DNA of 64,000 nucleotides, taken from contig JAIXWM010000082.1 of assembly GCA_027491255.1 (NCBI GenBank), positions 28,358 to 92,357 on the forward strand. Direction: 5' to 3'. Of the stretch, positions 58,601-64,000 are shown piece after piece (positions within the stretch are counted from its first letter, which is position 1; the number at the start of each line of letters is the position of its first letter). The translations under genes and the position numbers were made by a program. Source of the DNA: Rubrivivax sp. (GTDB taxonomy: Bacteria > Pseudomonadota > Gammaproteobacteria > Burkholderiales > Burkholderiaceae_C). The notes beneath the pieces were generated by a model, which saw only the letters and a program-made list of their open reading frames with translations, did not search any database and was not told the DNA's origin.

Positions 58601-60325
58601 TCAGAACGACGCATTGGCGCTCAACCACAGCCGATTGAGCACCAGCGATCCGTCTTGATCTTTGCCGGTCTCGATGTTCGCGTTGGGATTCTGGCCCGTG
58701 CGCCTGGCCACCGTTGCACGAATGGACAGTCCTTTGGCAACCGTCCAGCTGGCCGACACACCGCCGCCCCTGAGTGAATAGCGATTCAGCAAGGGAGCGC
58801 CGCGGAAATCGTTGTTGACGTTGACCGTCACTGAGCCGATGTCATAGAAGCCGGTCAGCGTGACTGCGGGAATGACGCGCCAGCGCAGTTCGACATTGAC
58901 CATTCGACCGATCGCACCGGTGGCTTCACCGCTGCCGTAGGCACGGAGACCGCCAGCGCCCCCGAGAGTGAATTTCTCGGACGAGTCCAGATTCTTGGCG
59001 GCCCACTGCCCCGACATGGCCACGTACGCCGACACGACGTCGGTGAGCGACTGTTCCTGACTCAGATTGAAGCGGACCTTGTTGAACCTGCCGGCAGGGT
59101 TGGAGTCCGAGCGCAGGGTTTCCTCGTTTGGTGAGCCGCTCATGTTGAGCAGCCCGGAGGTCAGCGTGATGTTTGCAGCCGTGGAACCCGCTTGCTCGAA
59201 GAATTCAGTCTCACGATTGCCAGAAAGGCCAAGAGAAAGCGTTCGGTTCAGATATTTGGAAGAAAGATTACCGAGTGCGAAATTAGTGAACTTCTTTTGA
59301 TCGGTACCCAGATTCAGATACACATTTCGCGTACGCGCCCGCATCAATGGATAAATCAGATCCAAACCTATAGTCGTCGAAATTCCACTGGCGTCGAATT
59401 CCTTCGGGAGATTGACGATTTCATAATTCAGCCGGGAAGCACTCACATCGACTCGCAAGCCATTCAGGCCCACGGGTATCGCAGTCGCAATCCGACCATA
59501 AATGCTTCCCGAGGTATGGGCCCACTGGGAATTGAGCGCCCCACCGGGCTTGAAGAAGTTGTTGACGCTGAACATCGCGGCCGTGCGATTCGGGCCCGTG
59601 GCATAGGAGCCGGAATTCTCATAGCTTATATTGCTCTCCAGGAATGGCTTTTCGAGCGTCTTCAGCAAGAGATCGGTCTCTGCCTCCTTTTCTCCTTCGA
59701 CCAGATTGCCTGATACATAAACGCCGGAAATGTCGTTGGCGATGAGCAGACCTCGATCGACCGCTTGTGTGGCCATGTATGCGCCGGCACGCTGACTCGC
59801 TTCGACGATCTTTCTGATCGATTCGAGAGAACTTGGCCTTGCGACCGGTCCCTCGCTGCGGATGGAACCCAGCACGGCTTCGATGACCTGAACCGTCACC
59901 ACACCGTTCACCACATTCTGTTCGGGCAAGAATACCTTGACCGTCCAGCCCGCCTGCCGGTAATGCGCGGCAATACGAGCCGCAACGTCTTCGAGTTCCC
60001 CGAACGACAGCGGGCGATCAAGATAGGTCGCCACCAGGCGCTCGAGTGAAGCGGTTGGCACGAACGTGTTGCCGACGATCTTGAACTGCCTGACCGTGAT
60101 GCGCGGGCCGCTGGTTGCCGGGGGCACCTGTGAACGCTTGGGTTCTGCAGGGGCCAGCAACCGGGGGAGCCGAAACTGCTGCGCACGATCAATCTGTTGC
60201 TGCAACGCACCAGCATCCACTTGCGCGTGAATCGATTCTGCAAGCAATGTCAGACAGCAGGCAGAAACGAGCCTCATGGCTCCAATCCTGTAGGACATTC
60301 TTCTCTTCAATTGAAAGGCCTTCAA
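58601..60325 (-). CDS. Two-partner secretion outer-membrane transporter (ShlB/FhaC/HecB family)
   Basis: A 574-residue TpsB transporter. A signal peptide (MRLVSACCLTLLAESIHA) is followed by a POTRA domain (ITVRQFKIVGNTFVPTASLE, YRQAGWTVKVFLPEQNV) and a second POTRA (VYVSGNLVEGEKEAETDLLL). The 16-strand barrel ends in Phe (LWLSANASF) as outer-membrane proteins do; GGAGGLRAYGSGEATG is the equivalent of the VRGY tetrad. Bases 59190-59500 are clearly less GC-rich than the rest of the window. The start may be 60325, 60298 or 60277. It would export the repetitive protein encoded immediately upstream. Confidence 0.9.
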   Translation of the reverse strand: MKAFQLKRRMSYRIGAMRLVSACCLTLLAESIHAQVDAGALQQQIDRAQQFRLPRLLAPAEPKRSQVPPATSGPRITVRQFKIVGNTFVPTASLERLVATYLDRPLSFGELEDVAARIAAHYRQAGWTVKVFLPEQNVVNGVVTVQVIEAVLGSIRSEGPVARPSSLESIRKIVEASQRAGAYMATQAVDRGLLIANDISGVYVSGNLVEGEKEAETDLLLKTLEKPFLESNISYENSGSYATGPNRTAAMFSVNNFFKPGGALNSQWAHTSGSIYGRIATAIPVGLNGLRVDVSASRLNYEIVNLPKEFDASGISTTIGLDLIYPLMRARTRNVYLNLGTDQKKFTNFALGNLSSKYLNRTLSLGLSGNRETEFFEQAGSTAANITLTSGLLNMSGSPNEETLRSDSNPAGRFNKVRFNLSQEQSLTDVVSAYVAMSGQWAAKNLDSSEKFTLGGAGGLRAYGSGEATGAIGRMVNVELRWRVIPAVTLTGFYDIGSVTVNVNNDFRGAPLLNRYSLRGGGVSASWTVAKGLSIRATVARRTGQNPNANIETGKDQDGSLVLNRLWLSANASF

Positions 60326-60365
60326 GAGTGCTTGAAACGTAGGGGGTGTGAAGGAGTTGCTGCAG

Positions 60366-63300
60366 TCACCGCGAAGTGGTTGTCGACTCCGTCACGACAA
60401 TACTGGTTTGCTGCCCGCCTATCGTCAGCACGACAGTCACAGGCAGCGAAGTGGCCGCGGTCGATTCGATCACCAGCACCTTTTGCTGAGCATCAAACCG
60501 GATCCAGTTCGGTAGAGGACGGTCATTCGTGAGCGTCGCATTCATGCTCGCGCTCGTACCCGCCGGGGCTTGCGGCATGATCGTCTCGGGCAGGCTGAGA
60601 ACCACAGGGCTGCCGGCTCGGGTAGACCCTTGCGGCACGACCACGGCAACGAGCCCGGCGGTTCCCGTCGCCGGCTGCGCGATGACCGAGACACGTACCC
60701 CAGGGGTGAGGTCCGGGGCGCGTGCCGCCGCGGCAGGCGCGTTTGCGCCGGCCGTCGCTGCTGGCGCTGCCGTCGTGCTTGACCCCTCGCCGGTGCCCGC
60801 TGCAGCTTGCCCGCTGCCACTGGCCGGCTCGGTGCGTGCGGTGGTGGACGTGTCGCCTGCGGCCTGCTGCGTGCCGGTTGCGCCCCCGGTCCCTGTCGCC
60901 GGCGACGCTACCGCTGGAGGCGCGCCAGTTTCGGGCGCAACGCCAATGTCCGGGGCACTGGAGGTCGCGGGAGGGGACGCGGTGTTGGAAGGAACTGGGG
61001 CCGCCGCCGCGGTTTCCACCGCTGGTGCTGACGCCACAGCAGAAGAAGGAGCCGTTACCGCCGTTGACGCGGGAGTCGGAGCCGCTGACTCGGGGCGTGG
61101 TGACGCACCGATGACCGGCTTCGCGGGCACGTCCACGATCAGGGTCGACAGCGACTTGATCCTGACCGAGTTCTGAGTCGTTCCCACCTCCTTGTTGGGG
61201 GCCAAGGTCAGACGATAGTTGGCGAGATCTGCCGTCCCGCCGCCTGGCGACTTGACGAGTTCAGTGACGAAGTTGACATCGTTGGCTGACACCTCGCGGA
61301 CGTTGACCAGGAACTTCTCCAGATCCGTCAAAGTCTCGTTGGCCACCAGGCCGACAACCGTGAATGTGTTCGGTTTGATCTCGGTCGAGCCGCTGTAATT
61401 TCCTTCTGCCGTGACACCGAGTGGCGCTTTCTGGATCGTGACATCGACTGAACCACCTCGCAGGGTGTAGTTCGGGTCGCTCAGCGTGAGCGTTGGCGCA
61501 GCCAACTCCAAATAGGTGCTCTTGTAGTTGCCCGCTCGCGGACTCGCCACGTTGGCAACACCCCCGGTGATCCTGGGTGCAAGCTCAGCGGCAACCATGC
61601 CGGTCAACTCGTAGGCGTTCGACGGACCGATCTGAGCGTTGCCGTCATAGACCTTGCTCAGTGTGAGGTCCAGCGGCGCGGGGTCGATGGACCCAATCGC
61701 CGCACCGGCTGTGAAACCACGCATGTCGCCCAGCGTCTGCCCGGCAGGCGAAATGATCCGGTAACCGTACACGGGCCGCTCGTCGCCGGCAGTCTTGGCC
61801 GTGATGGTGAGCCCGGTCACGGTGACGACCTTGCCGGCGCCCGCATCCTGCGGCGCCGCTGCGGTGCCACTGCTGGTGAACATCCCCTTCTCGAACCGTC
61901 CGAGTGTTCGCGAATCTGCGTTGACTTCACCGGTGATCGTGTAGTTCTTCTCGACCAACGTGGCTTCGGCGTTGGCGTCGTACCGCTTGTTCACCGCGCC
62001 GACGAGGGCCACCGTCAATGCCGGAGCAAAGCGGTAGAGCAGCGCATTGCCGCTACCCATGGTTGGCGTCACCGCATACTGCGCGTCGTACTGGACGTAG
62101 TCCTTGGGCAAGCCTCCCACGCTGTCGCCGGTCACCGGGTCGTACGGAGCGGGGTTCATGCTCCACACCTGCCAGGCCGCGGAGCCGCCCGCGCGCAATC
62201 CACCGGCACCCGCCAAGTTGTTCAATCGGCCCGCTTCGATGACGATCGGGCCGTTGTCGGATTGAACCGTCACACCGGGGGACAGCGTCAGTTCGCCCTG
62301 GTTCCTCAGGGTGATCGATCCGGCACTTCTCAGCCCTGCGTATGAGGTACCACCGATGATCACCGTGCCGACGGTGAGGGGCGTCAAGTTGTTCGCCTCG
62401 ATCGGCCCCACAGGCCCTTGCGTCGCCAGCGAGGCCAGGCGGTTGGAATCACTGACCAGTTGGAAGACGCCAGGTCCTTGGAGGGCCAGCCCCTTGTCGC
62501 CTGCATCGATCGCGCCGGACACCGTCAGGCGCTCGCCCTGCACATCGAAGAGACTGTTCGCGGTGAGCCGAACGGGGCCGGAAACCGTGCCGACGCCCCG
62601 TGACACCGCAAGCGTTCCGCCATCGACACTGAGGGCATTGCCCACGAGATCCGTGTTCTGCAACTCCAGAGTGGCGCCTGCGGCGACCAAGACGGCTCCT
62701 GCGCCGCCCAGCGCGCCGTCCGTTGTCAGGATCAGCTTTCCCGCTTCGATCGCCGTTGGACCCGCATACGTGCTGGCAGCGTTCAGACTGAGGGTCCCTG
62801 GACCGGTCTTGCGCAGCGACGCGCCCGAACCGGTGATTGCGCCGTCGACATCGCCACGGACGCCGATCGACAGCGCAATCGGGCCGGCCACGGTGAGGGT
62901 CTGGGTACTGAGCCGCCCTGCGGTGATCTCGAGAGACCTCAATCCCTGACCCGCACCCACCGCAGCAGCGAGCACGACTTCGCCGGCCCCTGCGTCGAGC
63001 TTGAGGGCGCGCCCGCCGCCCCCCGTCACGCCGATGGCGTCCGATGTGGCGATGCGCGCGCCGGTGAGCTGCGTGTCAGCGCCCAGCGTCACTGCGTCAC
63101 CGTAGGTCTGGGTGCCTACGGTGCGTACGCTGCCGCCGTTGATTGCGGTGGTGCCTGCCGCATCGGTCGTCAGGCTGCTCAGTGCCAGACCGGCCGATCC
63201 AGCGCCGCCAACCGGCCCGGCGAAGGTCGTCGTGCCACTGTCATGGATGGCGAGCGCGCGATTGATGCCATCAGAACTGAGCGCATCGGCCAGCGTGATT

Positions 63301-64000
63301 CCGACACCGGTGAGTGTGGTGTCCGTAGCAAGGGTGACGGCACCGTTGAACGCCTGCGCTCCGGTCGTGGTGATCTCGACGGTGTTGATGACCGCCGTAC
63401 CGTTCACGACCAGTCCGGAGAGCCCGCTGACCGTGTCGGCGGCGCCATCGCCCAGCACCGCGTTGCCGCTGACGGTAAGCGCATTCGCTTGGCCCGTGAG
63501 CGTGCCCTGCGTGGTCACCGTGCTGCCCGCGAGCGTGGTGCTCGCGCCCAGCGTCACTGCATCGCCATAGATCTGCGCGCCGCTGGTGCGCACGCTGCCG
63601 CCGTTGATGGCCGTGGTGCCTGCGGCGTCGGTGGTGAGGCTGCTGAGTTCTTCTCCTGAGGCGGAACCACCGACAGCGCCGGCCAGCGTGGTCGTGCCGC
63701 TGTCGTTGATGGTGAGCGACCGCGCCGTCCCGTCGGACTTGACCGTGCTGCCCAGCGTGATGCCGACTCCAGTGAGCGTCGTCTGGCCTCCCAGCGTCAC
63801 CGCATCGCCGTAGGTCTGCGCGCCACTCGTGCGCACGCTGCCGCCGTTGATCGACGTGACGCCCGCAGCGTCGGTGGCGAGGCTGCTGAGTTCTTCGCCT
63901 GCAACGGATCCGCCCACGGCACCAGCCAGCGTGGTCGTGCCACTGTCTTTGACCGTCAGCGCACGGGCCACGCCATCGGAGCGGACCGTGCCGCCCAGGG
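60366..64000 (-). CDS. Filamentous-hemagglutinin-like TpsA exoprotein, C-terminal part
   Basis: The frame is open to the right edge, so the gene begins outside the window; about 1210 residues are visible. From the right: degenerate 81-residue repeats with GTTAINGGSVRTSGAQ and YGDAVTLGA, a beta-helical region with autotransporter-like LRKTGPGTLSLNAASTYAGP, YDG/MBG-type domains (LSKVYDGNAQ, YELTGMVAAE), then a 150-residue Ala/Pro/Thr/Ser-rich segment and a short C-terminal domain. This is typical of a large secreted adhesin. The TpsB gene starts 40 bases after its stop. Its N-terminal secretion domain is not in view. Confidence 0.88.
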   Translation of the reverse strand, partial: LGGTVRSDGVARALTVKDSGTTTLAGAVGGSVAGEELSSLATDAAGVTSINGGSVRTSGAQTYGDAVTLGGQTTLTGVGITLGSTVKSDGTARSLTINDSGTTTLAGAVGGSASGEELSSLTTDAAGTTAINGGSVRTSGAQIYGDAVTLGASTTLAGSTVTTQGTLTGQANALTVSGNAVLGDGAADTVSGLSGLVVNGTAVINTVEITTTGAQAFNGAVTLATDTTLTGVGITLADALSSDGINRALAIHDSGTTTFAGPVGGAGSAGLALSSLTTDAAGTTAINGGSVRTVGTQTYGDAVTLGADTQLTGARIATSDAIGVTGGGGRALKLDAGAGEVVLAAAVGAGQGLRSLEITAGRLSTQTLTVAGPIALSIGVRGDVDGAITGSGASLRKTGPGTLSLNAASTYAGPTAIEAGKLILTTDGALGGAGAVLVAAGATLELQNTDLVGNALSVDGGTLAVSRGVGTVSGPVRLTANSLFDVQGERLTVSGAIDAGDKGLALQGPGVFQLVSDSNRLASLATQGPVGPIEANNLTPLTVGTVIIGGTSYAGLRSAGSITLRNQGELTLSPGVTVQSDNGPIVIEAGRLNNLAGAGGLRAGGSAAWQVWSMNPAPYDPVTGDSVGGLPKDYVQYDAQYAVTPTMGSGNALLYRFAPALTVALVGAVNKRYDANAEATLVEKNYTITGEVNADSRTLGRFEKGMFTSSGTAAAPQDAGAGKVVTVTGLTITAKTAGDERPVYGYRIISPAGQTLGDMRGFTAGAAIGSIDPAPLDLTLSKVYDGNAQIGPSNAYELTGMVAAELAPRITGGVANVASPRAGNYKSTYLELAAPTLTLSDPNYTLRGGSVDVTIQKAPLGVTAEGNYSGSTEIKPNTFTVVGLVANETLTDLEKFLVNVREVSANDVNFVTELVKSPGGGTADLANYRLTLAPNKEVGTTQNSVRIKSLSTLIVDVPAKPVIGASPRPESAAPTPASTAVTAPSSAVASAPAVETAAAAPVPSNTASPPATSSAPDIGVAPETGAPPAVASPATGTGGATGTQQAAGDTSTTARTEPASGSGQAAAGTGEGSSTTAAPAATAGANAPAAAARAPDLTPGVRVSVIAQPATGTAGLVAVVVPQGSTRAGSPVVLSLPETIMPQAPAGTSASMNATLTNDRPLPNWIRFDAQQKVLVIESTAATSLPVTVVLTIGGQQTSIVVTESTTTSR
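63112..64000 (-). repeat. Tandem coding repeats, 243-base period, in the TpsA gene
   Basis: Copies share an anchor GCTGCCGCCGTTGA at 63594 and 63837, exactly 243 bases (81 codons) apart, with near-identical surroundings; an older, more diverged copy has the anchor at 63129. The array continues beyond the window. Such repeats recombine easily and can vary in number between strains. Confidence 0.8.

Noticed and set aside
63112..64000. Regular repeats that could suggest a CRISPR array
   Set aside because: The period is 243 bases, the units are coding and in frame, and there are no short repeats with unique spacers.

Overview
The window is a stretch of a high-GC betaproteobacterial chromosome, most likely a member of Burkholderiales (Rubrivivax/Leptothrix-like). 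The evidence is gene content and order: a rimP-nusA-infB-rbfA-truB-typA block, two Bug/TctC solute receptors, tetrameric sarcosine oxidase and CoA-type anthranilate catabolism. Assignments rest on reading translated sequence and remembered families; no database search was run. It is ordinary chromosome with accessory catabolic and signalling islands. I saw no insertion sequence, prophage or CRISPR array.

Layout. 1-1948: the end of xanthine dehydrogenase (xdhB) and its maturation factor xdhC. 2133-7404: a divergent locus for tryptophan to anthranilate to anthraniloyl-CoA, with kynB-kynU-kynA on + and an aminobenzoate-type CoA ligase plus a Rid protein on -. 7388-9298: thioesterase, YceH and an SDR on -, followed by ETF-ubiquinone oxidoreductase (9394-11067). 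11159-13602: M20 amidohydrolase and class V aminotransferase. 13857-17530: Bug receptor, sulfatase, LysR regulator.

17445-29370: a creatine/sarcosine/one-carbon region. Creatinase would make sarcosine and urea, SoxBDAG would turn sarcosine into glycine with release of a one-carbon unit to tetrahydrofolate, Fhs joins the folate C1 pool and SdaA converts serine to pyruvate. A GlxA/AraC-type regulator lies just upstream of creatinase, and two direct half-sites lie in the creatinase promoter region. 29388-31491 holds an ABC-transporter fossil, a second GlxA-type regulator and an EamA exporter.

31671-41671: dusA, then a signalling island. It holds a membrane histidine kinase with a c-type heme motif and a LOV-like domain lacking the photoactive cysteine, an HD-GYP response regulator, a membrane protein with a decayed kinase ATPase domain, a divergent PEP synthase, and a degenerate GGDEF protein that keeps its c-di-GMP inhibitory site.

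41730-50223: the translation/transcription operon, read leftwards from a strong promoter whose leader carries a terminator-like hairpin. 50355-55382: fabI, an arginine/lysine/ornithine decarboxylase, NfeD, an SPFH protein and a DUF2237 protein; then tRNA-Ser(GGA). 55767-58489: two paralogous cupins and a Bug receptor in one tight operon. 58601-64000: a two-partner secretion pair, the transporter and a large repetitive exoprotein that runs off the window.
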